Shown here piece by piece: positions 18,165 through 27,262 of a DNA stretch of 64,000 bases. How positions within the stretch are numbered: position 1 is the first letter of the stretch; every line of letters begins with the position of its first letter. Under the pieces are notes generated by a model. That model was not told the origin of the DNA. It did not search any database and saw only the letters and a list, made by a program, of their open reading frames with translations. The stretch lies in contig NZ_CP039143.1 in assembly GCF_013343215.1 (NCBI RefSeq), positions 2,902,073 to 2,966,072 on the forward strand, written 5' to 3'. The position numbers and the translations under genes are program-made. Source of the DNA: Acinetobacter sp. 10FS3-1 (lineage in GTDB: Bacteria > Pseudomonadota > Gammaproteobacteria > Pseudomonadales > Moraxellaceae).

Positions 18165-18818
18165 ATGTCTTTACGTGAAGAACGCAAGCAGCAAAGTCGT
18201 CAGGCGCTGCTGGACGCCACCTTAGTATTGAGCAGTCAAGGCCGTGCTTTTAGCAGTATCAGTTTGCGTGAAATTACGCAGGCTGTGGGACTGGTTCCGG
18301 CCGCGTTTTATCGACATTTCAAAAACATGGACCAGCTCGGACTGGAATTGCTGGATCAGGCTGCACTGCATATTAAAGGGGTGCTGCACCAGCTCGGACC
18401 GACTGATTTTTCCCTGAACCAGCTAGCTGACAAAGTCGAACTGTTTTTTCAGAAGGTCGATGCGTATCCCCAAGCCTGGATATTTTTAAGTGCAGAACGT
18501 TGGGGGGGCTGTATGTTTTTACGTCAGGGAATCGAACGCGAGATTCATTATCTGGTAGAAGATTTGCTGCATGGCCTGCAACAGATTCCAGCGCTACAGC
18601 CGCTCCAGTCGCCGGTTGAACTGAGGGCGCTGGCCCAGATTCTGCTGCCTTTGGCACTCAACTGGGCCATGGACTGGATTCATCTCCAGACCCAGATCCA
18701 TCCAGCATCAGATCAGGCAGCATTCGCGCATTTTAAAGCCCAATGCCTGACACAGCTGCAGTTATTGTTCTGTGGCGTTTTATCCAGTCCGTCTACGCGC
18801 ACAACAGACCTTCAATAA
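18165..18818 (+). CDS. fabR: TetR-family repressor, FabR-like
   Basis: 217 residues from ATG 18165, chosen because AGGAAG lies 10 bp upstream and the sequence then begins like other TetR proteins (MSLREERKQQSRQALLDATL). The helix-turn-helix SISLREITQAVGLVPAAFYRHFKNMDQLGLELLD matches E. coli FabR closely in pattern (SLSLREVA...SFYRHF...LGL; the quoted stretch runs over about residues 37-70). FabR tunes the unsaturated fatty acid content by repressing fabA/fabB-type or desaturase genes; no such gene is adjacent here. No fatty acid genes in the window, so the regulon is inferred only. Confidence 0.75.
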   Translation: MSLREERKQQSRQALLDATLVLSSQGRAFSSISLREITQAVGLVPAAFYRHFKNMDQLGLELLDQAALHIKGVLHQLGPTDFSLNQLADKVELFFQKVDAYPQAWIFLSAERWGGCMFLRQGIEREIHYLVEDLLHGLQQIPALQPLQSPVELRALAQILLPLALNWAMDWIHLQTQIHPASDQAAFAHFKAQCLTQLQLLFCGVLSSPSTRTTDLQ

Positions 18819-18838
18819 AATATAAATTTTGGAAGATC

Positions 18839-18870
18839 TAAAAAAACCTGCATCTGGATGCAGGTTTTTC
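18839..18870. terminator. Bidirectional terminator between fabR and dsbA
   Basis: AAAAAACCTGCATC tgg.. GATGCAGGTTTTT inverted repeat between convergent genes. Confidence 0.85.
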
Positions 18871-18888
18871 AATTCAATCAGGACCGGC

Positions 18889-19503
18889 TTATTTGGCCTT
18901 ACGTTCCTTGTCTACCAGGTAGTTCACCACTTGAACCACTTTTTCACTATCGCCTTGCACCACATATTTACCATTCACGGTTACGGCAGGCACACCACTC
19001 AACTGGTAAGCAGCAGCCAGATTTTTAGCCTGAGCGATTTTTGATGAGATCGGGAATGATTTATAAGTGCTGTTAAATTTTGCTTCAGGAATACCATAAC
19101 GGGTATAGAATTTTGCCAGCTGTGCCTGTTCCAGAATTGGCTGTTGCTTGGCGTGAATATCATGAAACAGCTGCAAATGCGCTTTCTGGCGAACCCCTAA
19201 AGCCTCAGAGGTATAATAAGCACGTGCGCCCTGCTCCCAAAGCGGATTCATAGCCGCCGGAGTACGTACAAAACGCACATCTTTAGGTAGTTTTTTCAAC
19301 CAGGCTTGCAGATGCGGCTCAAGCGTATAACAGTGACCGCAGCCATACCAGAAGAATTCACGTACTTCAATTTTCCCCGGTTTTTCGACTTTGACTGGAT
19401 TTGCCAGAACTTGATAGTCCTGACCTGCCACAAAATTGGCCATGGCACTGCCGGAAAATGCCAAAACAGATGCGGCTACAGTACCTAAAATAAATTTTTT
19501 CAT
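18889..19503 (-). CDS. dsbA: Thiol:disulfide interchange protein DsbA
   Basis: 204-residue periplasmic oxidase that introduces disulfides into exported proteins. Sec signal peptide with AMA cleavage region (about residues 1-22). Active site CGHC at Cys55-Cys58 (E. coli has CPHC) and the cis-proline loop SGVPAVTVNG. The gene has its own terminator; the partner DsbB is not in the window. A DsbC-like isomerase is encoded 38 kb to the right. Confidence 0.93.
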   Translation of the reverse strand: MKKFILGTVAASVLAFSGSAMANFVAGQDYQVLANPVKVEKPGKIEVREFFWYGCGHCYTLEPHLQAWLKKLPKDVRFVRTPAAMNPLWEQGARAYYTSEALGVRQKAHLQLFHDIHAKQQPILEQAQLAKFYTRYGIPEAKFNSTYKSFPISSKIAQAKNLAAAYQLSGVPAVTVNGKYVVQGDSEKVVQVVNYLVDKERKAK

Positions 19504-19729
19504 TGGGATTATCGTCCTCTAAATCATTATCTTTAGTTTATGGGTTCACTATAAAGCAATTATGCCGTGTTCGTTTTTATTCTGTGAACTTTTTTACGGC
19601 TTTTATCGCTTTTTTTGCCAGAAACGCTACACTAAACAAGTGTACTGATTTACAAGAATTTAAATCAGTTTATCTGGCCCTATGGCAAATTAAATTTTTA
19701 CATAATCACAACTGATTGAGGTAACACCG

Positions 19730-20455
19730 ATGTCGCAATTGAATGTTGATCCACAAGAAATTGCCAAGTTTGAAGCATTTGCAGCTATATGGTGGGATCA
19801 GCATTCCGAGTTCCGCCCGCTGCATATGATCAATCCCCTACGCTTGAACTGGATTGATGAACATGCGGGCGGACTAAGTGGCAAGAAAGTGCTGGATGTG
19901 GGCTGTGGTGGCGGAATCCTGTCCGAAAGCATGGCACGCCGTGGTGCTGAAGTGCTGGGAATTGATATGGGTGAAGCCCCGCTAAATGTAGCGCGCATTC
20001 ATGCCGAGCAGGAAGGTGTCAGCAATATTGAATATCGCCAGATTCCGGTGGAACAGCTGGCCGATAAGCAGGCAGGTCAATACAACATCGTGACCTGTAT
20101 GGAAATGCTGGAGCATGTGCCGGACCCGGCTTCGATTATCCAGGCCTGCCACAAACTGGTCAAACCTGGGGGTCATGTCTTCTTTTCGACCATCAACCGC
20201 AATCCGAAATCTTATCTGTTTGCCATCATTGGTGCAGAATATATCCTGCGTATGCTGGCCAAGGGCACCCATGATTACAGTAAATTTATCAAGCCGTCTG
20301 AACTGGCTCATGACATTCGTAACGCGGGCTTAAAGCTCAAAGACATGACCGGTCTGCACTATAATCCGCTGACCAAGCGCTACTGGCTCGCACCAAATGT
20401 CGATGTGAACTACATGGTGTATACAGTGAAAGAAGCAGCAGAGGCGACCCCATGA
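19730..20455 (+). CDS. ubiG: Ubiquinone biosynthesis O-methyltransferase
   Basis: 241-residue SAM-dependent enzyme carrying out both O-methylations in ubiquinone synthesis. The family start [19 protein letters not shown] is followed by the SAM-binding motif [17 protein letters not shown] (about 55-70), then [11 protein letters not shown] and the membrane-associating segment [27 protein letters not shown] element precedes the ATG. The stop overlaps the next gene's start by 4 bp, indicating translational coupling in ubiG-mupP-yciK. Confidence 0.95.
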   Translation: MSQLNVDPQEIAKFEAFAAIWWDQHSEFRPLHMINPLRLNWIDEHAGGLSGKKVLDVGCGGGILSESMARRGAEVLGIDMGEAPLNVARIHAEQEGVSNIEYRQIPVEQLADKQAGQYNIVTCMEMLEHVPDPASIIQACHKLVKPGGHVFFSTINRNPKSYLFAIIGAEYILRMLAKGTHDYSKFIKPSELAHDIRNAGLKLKDMTGLHYNPLTKRYWLAPNVDVNYMVYTVKEAAEATP

Positions 20456-21141
20456 AAGCAGTTTTATTTGACCTGGATGGCACCCTGATTGATACAGCTG
20501 CCGACTTTATCCGCATTATCCAGCAGATGTGCCATGAGGCAGGCCGTCCATTGGTCGATGCCGAGCTGATCCGGGCGCAGGTATCTGAAGGCGCTCGGGC
20601 CATGGTCAAGCTGGTTTATCCGGAGCTGCAAGTGGAAGATCCGCTGCTTCAGCAACATCGCCAGCGTTTTCTGAACAGCTATGGTGCAGAAATTGCCGTC
20701 GACACCGATCTGTTTGCAGGCATGTATGCTCTGCTGGAAGAGCTGGAAGAACATGAGATTCCGTGGGGCATTGTGACCAACAAACCGCGCTGGCTGAGTG
20801 AAGCGCTGCTCAAGGCACTCAATCTGACCGAACGCTGTGCCGTACTGGTCTGCCCGGAAGATGTGACCCGGACCAAACCGGATCCGGAGCCGATGTATCT
20901 GGCAGCCCAGCAGATTAATATTGTGCCTGAAGACTGTATCTATGTCGGGGATCATCCTCGTGATATTGATGCTGGCCGTCATGCCCGAATGTATACTATT
21001 CTGGCGGCCTATGGCTATTTACCACTGCAATACAAAGATGACTTAACAGCCTGGCAGGCGGACTATATAGTGAAGGATGTGCCTGAATTACATCAGCATA
21101 TCCAGAAACTGGTATTGCAACAGCACAGTGTGCTGTCCTGA
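20452..21141 (+). CDS. mupP: HAD phosphatase, probable N-acetylmuramic acid 6-phosphate phosphatase MupP
   Basis: 229-residue HAD hydrolase with the nucleophile motif [10 protein letters not shown] (Asp7, Asp9), motif II VTNKP, Lys in TKPDPEP and motif [12 protein letters not shown]. Sequence alone resembles phosphoglycolate phosphatase (Gph). The position directly after ubiG and before a YciK-type SDR is the same as Pseudomonas mupP, which dephosphorylates MurNAc-6-P in the AmgK-MurU recycling route known in Pseudomonas and Acinetobacter. The anmK and ampD genes in this window supply its substrate. Function inferred from context plus family. Confidence 0.75.
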   Translation: MKAVLFDLDGTLIDTAADFIRIIQQMCHEAGRPLVDAELIRAQVSEGARAMVKLVYPELQVEDPLLQQHRQRFLNSYGAEIAVDTDLFAGMYALLEELEEHEIPWGIVTNKPRWLSEALLKALNLTERCAVLVCPEDVTRTKPDPEPMYLAAQQINIVPEDCIYVGDHPRDIDAGRHARMYTILAAYGYLPLQYKDDLTAWQADYIVKDVPELHQHIQKLVLQQHSVLS

Positions 21142-21191
21142 GGGCTAAACATCTCTAAAACGCTGAACAATAACAAATAAGGAGGTAGATC

Positions 21192-21938
21192 ATGAAATAT
21201 TCAGAATATCAACCTCGCCCCGATCTGCTGAAAGATCGTATTATCCTGATTACAGGTGCGGGCGATGGCATTGGTCGTGCAGCCGCAATCAGCTATGCCT
21301 TGCATGGCGCGACGGTGGTACTGCACGGACGTACCCTGAACAAGCTTGAAGTCATTTATGATGAGATTGAAAGCCTGGGTGCACCACAGCCAGCCATCCT
21401 GCCCCTACAGTTATCCAGTGCCTCCGAACGGGATTATGAAGTGCTGGTCAATACCTTGGACCGCCAGTTTGGACGTCTCGACGGCATTCTGCATAATGCC
21501 GGTATTCTAGGTGAACGGGTAGAACTGGCGCATTATCCGCAAGAAGTCTGGGATGATGTGATGGCCGTGAATCTGCGTGCGCCTTTTGTCATGACTCAGG
21601 CGCTGCTGCCGCTGCTGGCCAAATCCGAACATGCTTCTGTGGTCTTTGCCAGTTCAGGGGTAGGACGTGAGGCACGTGAACGCTGGGGCGCTTATTCAGT
21701 CTCCAAGATTGCCATTGAAGCAGTCAGCCAGCTATTTGCCAAGGAACAGGTCCATCCCAATATCCGCTATAACTGCATCAACCCGGGAGCAACCCGTACT
21801 GCAATGCGCGCCAAAGCCTACCCGAATGAAGATCCGAAGACATTACCTACACCGGACTCTATCATGCCGGCCTATCTTTATCTGATGGGTGATGACAGCT
21901 TGCACATGAACGGTCAAAGCATTGATGCCCAGGACTGA
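21192..21938 (+). CDS. yciK: YciK-family short-chain dehydrogenase/reductase
   Basis: 248 residues with a Rossmann fold: TGAGDGIGRAAA (NAD(P)-binding glycine motif, about residues 20-31), HNAGILGE, and the catalytic YSVSK. Closest in style to E. coli YciK, an SDR of unknown substrate. A near-perfect ribosome-binding site (AAGGAGGT) lies 6 bp before the ATG. It is third in the ubiG-mupP-yciK unit, 50 bp after mupP, and is followed by a terminator. Confidence 0.9.
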   Translation: MKYSEYQPRPDLLKDRIILITGAGDGIGRAAAISYALHGATVVLHGRTLNKLEVIYDEIESLGAPQPAILPLQLSSASERDYEVLVNTLDRQFGRLDGILHNAGILGERVELAHYPQEVWDDVMAVNLRAPFVMTQALLPLLAKSEHASVVFASSGVGREARERWGAYSVSKIAIEAVSQLFAKEQVHPNIRYNCINPGATRTAMRAKAYPNEDPKTLPTPDSIMPAYLYLMGDDSLHMNGQSIDAQD

Positions 21939-21961
21939 GCAGGAATAGCCATTTTCTGAGA

Positions 21962-21988
21962 AGCCAATGCCTGCATTGGCTTTTTTTA
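21962..21988 (+). terminator. Terminator of the ubiG-mupP-yciK operon
   Basis: GCCAATGC/GCATTGGC stem with two-base spacer followed by T7. Confidence 0.85.
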
Positions 21989-22257
21989 TTCTAAGATGAG
22001 TATTTGAACTTAGCCTGCTACTAAGCTTAATTTAAGCTACCCCACATTCGGGCGATTATCTTATTGACCGGTCTGGCAGCAACCCCCTCTGACCTGTTTT
22101 TTCAAATTAAGTCGAAACTTGCATCATATTTCTACCCAAGCCTTGCCCTACAACAGGAAGTCGATCCGGAACACCCGATCTTCTGAGCAGTATCCTGACG
22201 CCGATTTGCTGCAAATTCCCCTATACTAGGCCGAACAGATTCTGATGTGAGTATTCC

Positions 22258-22677
22258 ATGACTGACTTAAGCAATATTACCGTGACCCCTCTCGAAGATG
22301 GCATGGTCACTCTCCTGATTGACCAGCAGCCAATTTCTGCCAAATATGGCATGAAGTTTGAAGCCAGTATTGTTGACGATATTCAGGCGCTCCAAAACGG
22401 CCAAAAGCTGAAACTGTTCGACCAGTTTGTGTTCTCGCATACCGACCTGAATTTTGAACATTCTTATCATTACGTCACTGGCCTCGAAAAACAGGAGGAG
22501 CGTTATCAGGTGGCCAAGCATTTTGTGTACCGCATTAAAATTGAAGGTCAACCGGACATTGAGCATGTGATCAGCAATCAGGGCAAGGCCATGACGGCGG
22601 AAGATGTACGGACTTTTATTCAGGCCCATCTTCAGAAATCTCTGAATGATTATACCGATTTAAACTATGCCTATTGA
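22258..22677 (+). CDS. Conserved-looking hypothetical protein, 139 residues
   Basis: No family recognised. The protein is soluble and acidic, without signal peptide or membrane span, and reads as an alpha/beta fold: an N-terminal beta-rich half (VTLLIDQQPISAKYGMKF) and a helical C-terminus ending in a Tyr/Asn-rich tail. Codon use resembles the neighbours, and a strong terminator follows, so it is likely a real single gene. Upstream 200 bp carries no other ORF. Confidence 0.75.
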   Translation: MTDLSNITVTPLEDGMVTLLIDQQPISAKYGMKFEASIVDDIQALQNGQKLKLFDQFVFSHTDLNFEHSYHYVTGLEKQEERYQVAKHFVYRIKIEGQPDIEHVISNQGKAMTAEDVRTFIQAHLQKSLNDYTDLNYAY

Positions 22678-22701
22678 GCCGGATCAACCCTGAGTTAACA
22701 C

Positions 22702-22736
22702 AAGAGTACTTATCCCGATAAGGACTCTTTTTTTTG
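22702..22736 (+). terminator. Terminator after the 139-residue hypothetical gene
   Basis: AAGAGTACTTATC/GATAAGGACTCTT long stem (one mismatch) followed by T8. Confidence 0.88.
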
Positions 22737-22861
22737 CTTTTCTATTTTCATTATATATAAATCGTATTTTTGAATTAATTTTATAAATTTAAATGGTTTT
22801 ACAAATAACTATAGACCTTATACACTGTTTTTATTGAAAATTAGTTAAGAGATCAAAGCAG

Positions 22862-23017
22862 ATGAAAGATCAAAAATCGAAGATCGAGATGATTCGTCAT
22901 ATTGAAAGCTTACAACTATCTGACGCCTTGATTGTGGCGCTAGAAGATACAAGACAGGCCGAGTCGATTGTGGAAGCAGTTCAGTTTCTGCAAGGTTTAA
23001 GCCAACAATGGAACTGA
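22862..23017 (+). CDS. Possible 51-residue helical protein
   Basis: ATG at 22862, stop at 23017; sequence starts MKDQKSKIEMIRHIESLQLS. The composition is that of a real small amphipathic helical protein (Ile/Leu heptads with charged faces, Ala-rich C-terminal half, no rare-codon bias). The ribosome-binding site (AAGAGA, 10 bp upstream) is weak. No family recognised. Lies alone after a terminator, so it would need its own promoter in the AT-rich stretch 22740-22850. Confidence 0.5.
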   Translation: MKDQKSKIEMIRHIESLQLSDALIVALEDTRQAESIVEAVQFLQGLSQQWN

Positions 23018-23103
23018 TCAGCTCAATGAATTAAATACAGCGAAATCGAAGTCCCCTGGCTAGATTTTACTGGGTTGAATCAGCAGATAGAAGGAGTAGA
23101 TCT

Positions 23104-23229
23104 ATGCGCATTTGCCTTGTTCAAAAGGAGATGTTAGGGTGTGAATATCTGAGCTATCAGACAACTATAAGCTATTCTAACATGAAGCAAAATCACGGCA
23201 TGATCATAATTTCTCAGCATTTGTTATAA
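23104..23229 (+). CDS. Possible 41-residue peptide
   Basis: ATG at 23104 is preceded by an excellent ribosome-binding site (GAAGGAG, 7-8 bp away). The peptide MRICLVQKEMLGCEYLSYQT... has two cysteines (4 and 13) and ends in a hydrophobic patch (MIIISQHLL). No family recognised. Support is essentially the ribosome-binding site; it may be a chance ORF. Confidence 0.3.
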   Translation: MRICLVQKEMLGCEYLSYQTTISYSNMKQNHGMIIISQHLL

Positions 23230-23316
23230 AACATCTGCCAGGTCTTCACAGTTTCTCTGCAATTTTTCCGTACATTAGTCACTATAGAAAATGAACAAAT
23301 TAAGTGAGGGTTCAAC

Positions 23317-23694
23317 ATGAAAAAGGTTTTGGTAGCGTTCGCGATCTCCTGCTGTACATTCATGCTGACCAATATTGCCCATGCAGACCCTCATTTTGAT
23401 GATGAACCACGGACAGAATCACGCGGCCATGGCAAAAAGGCGCGTCAAGATAAGCATGACCAGTATGATAAACGCCGTATGCGTGAAGAGCGTGGCGTAC
23501 AACGCTTGCAGCAATTACGCTGGCAACCGGGTTATGTGATGCCGCAGCATTATCGGGGTAATGGTTATAAAGTTGAATACAAAAATCATAGCCTGCCCAA
23601 ACCGGACCGCAAGCAACAATGGTACAAGGTAAATGACGATTATATTTTGGTAAATTCTGAAACCAACAGTATTATCCGGATCATTACTGACTGA
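23317..23694 (+). CDS. RcnB-family periplasmic protein (copy 1)
   Basis: 125 residues: Sec signal peptide (about 1-23, cleavage after AHA), a highly charged Lys/Arg/His/Asp-rich linker, then the RcnB domain with LRWQPGYVMPQHYRG, W-Y-K-V-N-D-D-Y-I-L-V and a C-terminal SIIRIITD. E. coli RcnB is a periplasmic factor in Ni/Co homeostasis; relatives are numerous and mostly of unknown role. A GTGAGG ribosome-binding site precedes the ATG. A second copy lies 228 bp downstream. Confidence 0.82.
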   Translation: MKKVLVAFAISCCTFMLTNIAHADPHFDDEPRTESRGHGKKARQDKHDQYDKRRMREERGVQRLQQLRWQPGYVMPQHYRGNGYKVEYKNHSLPKPDRKQQWYKVNDDYILVNSETNSIIRIITD

Positions 23695-23718
23695 TCGAAG
23701 ATAGCCGACTAATCTTCT

Positions 23719-23747
23719 AAAAATCCCAACCCTGTTGGGATTTTTTT
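23719..23747 (+). terminator. Terminator of RcnB-like copy 1
   Basis: AATCCCAAC/GTTGGGATT stem followed by T7. Confidence 0.85.
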
Positions 23748-23922
23748 ATTTGATTGGGCTTATATTTTGAGGGGCTGTAAAGTTTGCCGGTTTTTTATCT
23801 GTTTTTCTTCTAAATTTCTTCATCAATTTAACAATTTCACTCAATGAGCCTCACGCTTTCTATCCACTTATTCGTTAATTTAACTTCATCGAAAACAGAT
23901 ATAAATTCTTTAGGTAAAAGCC

Positions 23923-24294
23923 ATGAAAAAAGTTTTAACTACCCTCGCGTTATCCCTTAGTGCTCTGGTTGCAACTTCTGCAATGGCAGCACCATCCCAT
24001 TATGATTCACCTTACCATTCGCAGCCGTCTAAACCGGCACCGCACTGGAATTCAAAAGACCATAGAAAATGGCAGGATGATCGCCGTCACCATAACCGTA
24101 TGGTCAACCCGAGCCGTGACTGGCGTGTAGGTCAAACCCTGCCACGTCAATACGATTCAAAACGTTTCCAGATCAGCGACCGTGAAGCACGCCGTCTGCC
24201 TAATACCGGCCGTTACCAGCAATGGTACAAAGTAAATAATGACTATGTACTGGTGAACGAACGCAATAACAAAATCGTCCGAATTATTGGCTAA
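23923..24294 (+). CDS. RcnB-family periplasmic protein (copy 2)
   Basis: 123 residues with a Sec signal (MKKVLTTLALSLSALVATSA, cleavage after AMA), a His/Lys/Trp-rich linker (several HH and RRHH pairs that could bind metal), and the RcnB domain ending QQWYKVNNDYVLVNERNN, then KIVRIIG. The last 25 residues are nearly the same as copy 1 while the linker differs, so this is a diverged tandem duplicate. It has its own upstream region and terminator, so the copies can be regulated separately. Confidence 0.85.
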   Translation: MKKVLTTLALSLSALVATSAMAAPSHYDSPYHSQPSKPAPHWNSKDHRKWQDDRRHHNRMVNPSRDWRVGQTLPRQYDSKRFQISDREARRLPNTGRYQQWYKVNNDYVLVNERNNKIVRIIG

Positions 24295-24323
24295 ACGCGC
24301 TCCATTTTCTGCTCGTCTTGCAG

Positions 24324-24355
24324 ACACCTGAAGCCCGGCTTCAGGTGTTTTTTTG
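24324..24355 (+). terminator. Terminator of RcnB-like copy 2
   Basis: ACACCTGAAGCC/GGCTTCAGGTGT stem, two-base loop region, followed by T7. Confidence 0.88.
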
Positions 24356-24425
24356 TCTCTCTACTTCCACTTCATTTTTTTTTCATTAGAATCAAAGAGA
24401 ATTGTATATTGAAATAGGCCCGGGC

Positions 24426-25778
24426 ATGAACTCAGCAGACACTTCGCAAAGTACCACATTGCAATATGTGCACTGGTTTCGCCATTCTGCGCCTTATATC
24501 AATGCCCATCGTAACAAGACCTTTGTGATCATGTTTGATGGCGAAGCAGTTCTGGATAAAAATTTCCAGCATATTATTCATGATATTGCCCTCTTACACT
24601 CTTTGGGCATTCGTCTGATTCTGGTACATGGTGCACGTTCACAGATTAACCAGAATCTGGCCAGCTGTGGCCTGCATACACCTTTTTATCAGCAGCGTCG
24701 GGTCACTACCCGCGAATCCTTAAATTGTGTCCTGAATGCGGTGGGGTCGATCCGTTTACAGATTGAAGCTCTATTGTCGATGGGTCTGGCCAACTCGCCT
24801 ATGTATGGTGCCCGGATTGACACGGTGTCAGGTAACTTTGTGACCGCCAAGCCCTATGGTATTCGTGAAGGGGTCGATTTTCAGTTGACCGGTGAAGTCC
24901 GTGCCATCGATACCGATGCCCTGCAACGCCATCTGGATAATCATAATATTGTGATTCTAGGCCCAACCGGTTATTCCACCACAGGCGAGGTTTTTAATCT
25001 GCTGGCTGAAGAAGTCGCCACTAACACTGCTATCCGTTTAAAGGCGGACAAACTGATTATTCTGGGAAAACAGCATGGTCTGCTCGATAGCCAGGGTCAG
25101 CTGAAACGTGAAGTCACCCCGCAGCAGCTAGATGACTACCTTGTTCCGGCCAGTCAGGATGAACAAAGTATGGCCATGGTACTGCAATTAAAAGCCGCAC
25201 AGGAAGCTTCCAGAAATGGGGTCAAGCGTGTCCATCTGATTTCCTATAGTTATGATGGTGCCCTGTTGGAAGAACTGTTTACCCGGGATGGCTCGGGCAC
25301 CATGATTACCGATGCACATTATGAAGAGGTTCGGATGGCCAATATTCAGGATGTTGGTGGTCTGATTCGCCTGTTACGTCCCCTGGAAGAAGAAGGGATT
25401 CTGGTTTACCGTTCCCGCGAACGTCTGGAAAATGAAATTGGACAGTTTGCCGTGATTGAACGGGATGGCATGATTCTGGCCTGTGCAGCCCTGTATCCGA
25501 TTCCGACCACAGGCAATGAATTACGTTCTGCAGAAATTGCCTGTGTCGCGGTAGATCCAGCGTACCGGCAATCCAACCGGGGCAGTCAGATCCTGCATTA
25601 TCTGGAAGGTAAAGCCAAAGCCCTCGGAATCCAGCAGCTGTTTATTCTGACCACCCGTACAGCCCACTGGTTTCTGGAACATGGTTATGAACCGGCCTCA
25701 GTGGATGATTTACCGGACGCACGGCAGGCTTTTTATAATTATCAGCGTAGCTCTATTGTTTGCAAAAAGTCACTTTAA
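24426..25778 (+). CDS. argA: Amino-acid N-acetyltransferase (N-acetylglutamate synthase)
   Basis: First step of arginine synthesis: acetyl transfer to glutamate. About 450 residues with an amino-acid-kinase-like domain (about 20-290; WFRHSAPYINAHRNKTFVIM and HSLGIRLILVHGARSQIN as in E. coli ArgA) that normally binds arginine for feedback, and a C-terminal GNAT domain (about 300-445; IACVAVDPAYRQSNRGSQIL). ATG 24426 is preferred; an in-frame TTG at 24402 is an alternative start that adds eight residues. The stop lies inside a terminator hairpin. Confidence 0.95.
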   Translation: MNSADTSQSTTLQYVHWFRHSAPYINAHRNKTFVIMFDGEAVLDKNFQHIIHDIALLHSLGIRLILVHGARSQINQNLASCGLHTPFYQQRRVTTRESLNCVLNAVGSIRLQIEALLSMGLANSPMYGARIDTVSGNFVTAKPYGIREGVDFQLTGEVRAIDTDALQRHLDNHNIVILGPTGYSTTGEVFNLLAEEVATNTAIRLKADKLIILGKQHGLLDSQGQLKREVTPQQLDDYLVPASQDEQSMAMVLQLKAAQEASRNGVKRVHLISYSYDGALLEELFTRDGSGTMITDAHYEEVRMANIQDVGGLIRLLRPLEEEGILVYRSRERLENEIGQFAVIERDGMILACAALYPIPTTGNELRSAEIACVAVDPAYRQSNRGSQILHYLEGKAKALGIQQLFILTTRTAHWFLEHGYEPASVDDLPDARQAFYNYQRSSIVCKKSL

Positions 25779-25791
25779 GTGGCTTTTTTAT
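25764..25791 (+). terminator. Terminator overlapping the argA stop codon
   Basis: AAAAAGTCACTT/AAGTGGCTTTTT; the TAA of argA forms the loop. Confidence 0.75.
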
Positions 25792-26512
25792 TGCGGCTAT
25801 CCACTAGGCTATTGACTGCTAGTCATCATTTTATTTCTAGGATAACCAGCAAGAAATTGCATTTTCATTCAAAAGAACACCGGAAAATAGAGTTGAACTC
25901 TCGACTACGGCCAACAGCCAGCAGGTCTCAATGTCGTCAGCTTCTCTGTCGCTCAAGCACGGCCTATTTTGCTCGCAGACCTAGGGGGGGGTAAATCAGT
26001 CAAACGCTCTCAAAGCTAAGCTAGTTCTGGTATCGAAAAGGCGTTAGCCTCTAGTCAGTTTAGGAACTGAAGTTGCATCAAGGCTGAAGTCCATGATCTG
26101 TTATTAAATGACAGAAGCGAATAGTCGAGCTTTGGCGCCAGCCACCCCCCAAAAAAGTATCTGGCTGACTAAACTGGAACCGTGGATACCACATATGCTG
26201 CTGATCTTCTTAACCCGAGTTTCTGTCCTAAAATTCAAACTGATGTTGAGTGTTTAAATGTATTTTAAGAGAGTATTTAATAATATTGGCCGAGTATTTT
26301 AAACAGGTTTCATGATTTGATTTGCACTTTTTTCTTAATTAATTTTAAATAATCTTTCCCATAGCGGCTTAAATCAAACTATTATATTAATTAAGTGATA
26401 ATTTAAATAATTTCATACCCTTAGTATTTTAATCATTGGCGCGCGAGTCAATGCTGATTACATCGCTTATCTACAGAATAAATCATCATGATTCAAAAAA
26501 TTAGCATTGTAG
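25792..26512. other. About 720-bp gene-free region
   Basis: The first half (25850-26210) is less AT-rich, with homopolymer runs (G8 at 25983-25990, C6 at 26146) and no usable frame on either strand; the second half is very AT-rich. No tRNA, insertion-sequence end or known repeat was recognised. It looks like decayed sequence upstream of the RutR-like gene. Confidence 0.4.
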
Positions 26513-26581
26513 TTGATGCACAAATCTGATGATTTGACGTACAATGAAAAATCCCCCTTTTTAATTGTTTTAATATTACTG

Positions 26582-27202
26582 ATGGAACAAAAAAAGAGTA
26601 CTCAAAAACGCAACCAGCTGCTGAATGCTGCACTCGATGTCTTTTCCTTATATGGTTTCAATGGCGCAAGTCTGGATGAAATCGCACAAATTGCGGAAAT
26701 GCATAAGTCGAATATTTTCTACTATTATGAAAATAAAGAAGCACTGTATGTTGAGGTGTTAACTACAGTTTTACAAAAATGGCTCGCACCCCTGCAAATG
26801 CTAGAGGCTGATCTGGAGCCAGAAGAAGCGATCACCAATTATTTGATGCAAAAAATTGAGGTATCACGTACTCAACCCAAAGCCTCGCGCTTATTTGCCT
26901 TGGAAGTTATTCAGGGAGCGCCGCATATTCTGGAAATTCTGAAAGGACCGCTAAAAAAGCTGGTCAAGCGCAAAGCCAAAGTCATTTCAAACTGGCAGGA
27001 ACAGGGCAAAATTTCTAAAGATATTGATCCTGAATTACTGATTTTGAATATTTGGGCCTTGACGCAAAACTATGCTGATTTTGCCACCCAGATAGAAATG
27101 ATCACAGGCAAAACCCTGCGGAATCGTAGCATGCACCAGCGTGTGGTCCAGCATACTGTCCACATGATGCTGTATGGTGTAATTCCCCGTAATGAAGCCT
27201 GA
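26582..27202 (+). CDS. rutR: TetR-family regulator, RutR-like
   Basis: 206 residues from ATG 26582; upstream in-frame codons would add a hydrophobic tail unlike the family and overlap a promoter-like region. The helix-turn-helix ASLDEIAQIAEMHKSNIFYY and the effector domain (PQASRLF-type segment TQPKASRLFALEVIQGAPHI, then ALTQNYADFATQIEMITGK) follow E. coli RutR closely. RutR responds to uracil/thymine and controls pyrimidine and purine genes; no rut operon is in view. No clear ribosome-binding site at this start, which leaves some doubt about the exact N-terminus. Confidence 0.8.
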   Translation: MEQKKSTQKRNQLLNAALDVFSLYGFNGASLDEIAQIAEMHKSNIFYYYENKEALYVEVLTTVLQKWLAPLQMLEADLEPEEAITNYLMQKIEVSRTQPKASRLFALEVIQGAPHILEILKGPLKKLVKRKAKVISNWQEQGKISKDIDPELLILNIWALTQNYADFATQIEMITGKTLRNRSMHQRVVQHTVHMMLYGVIPRNEA

Positions 27203-27229
27203 TTGTCAGGGCTTGAATTGATTGGCATA

Positions 27230-27250
27230 CGACCATAATAATTATGGTCG
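27230..27250. repeat. Perfect palindrome between convergent genes
   Basis: CGACCATAAT-A-ATTATGGTCG, between the RutR-like gene and the nucleosidase. There is no T run, so it is not a normal terminator; it could be an operator or a processing hairpin. Confidence 0.5.
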
Positions 27251-27262
27251 CCGACCTGCCGT

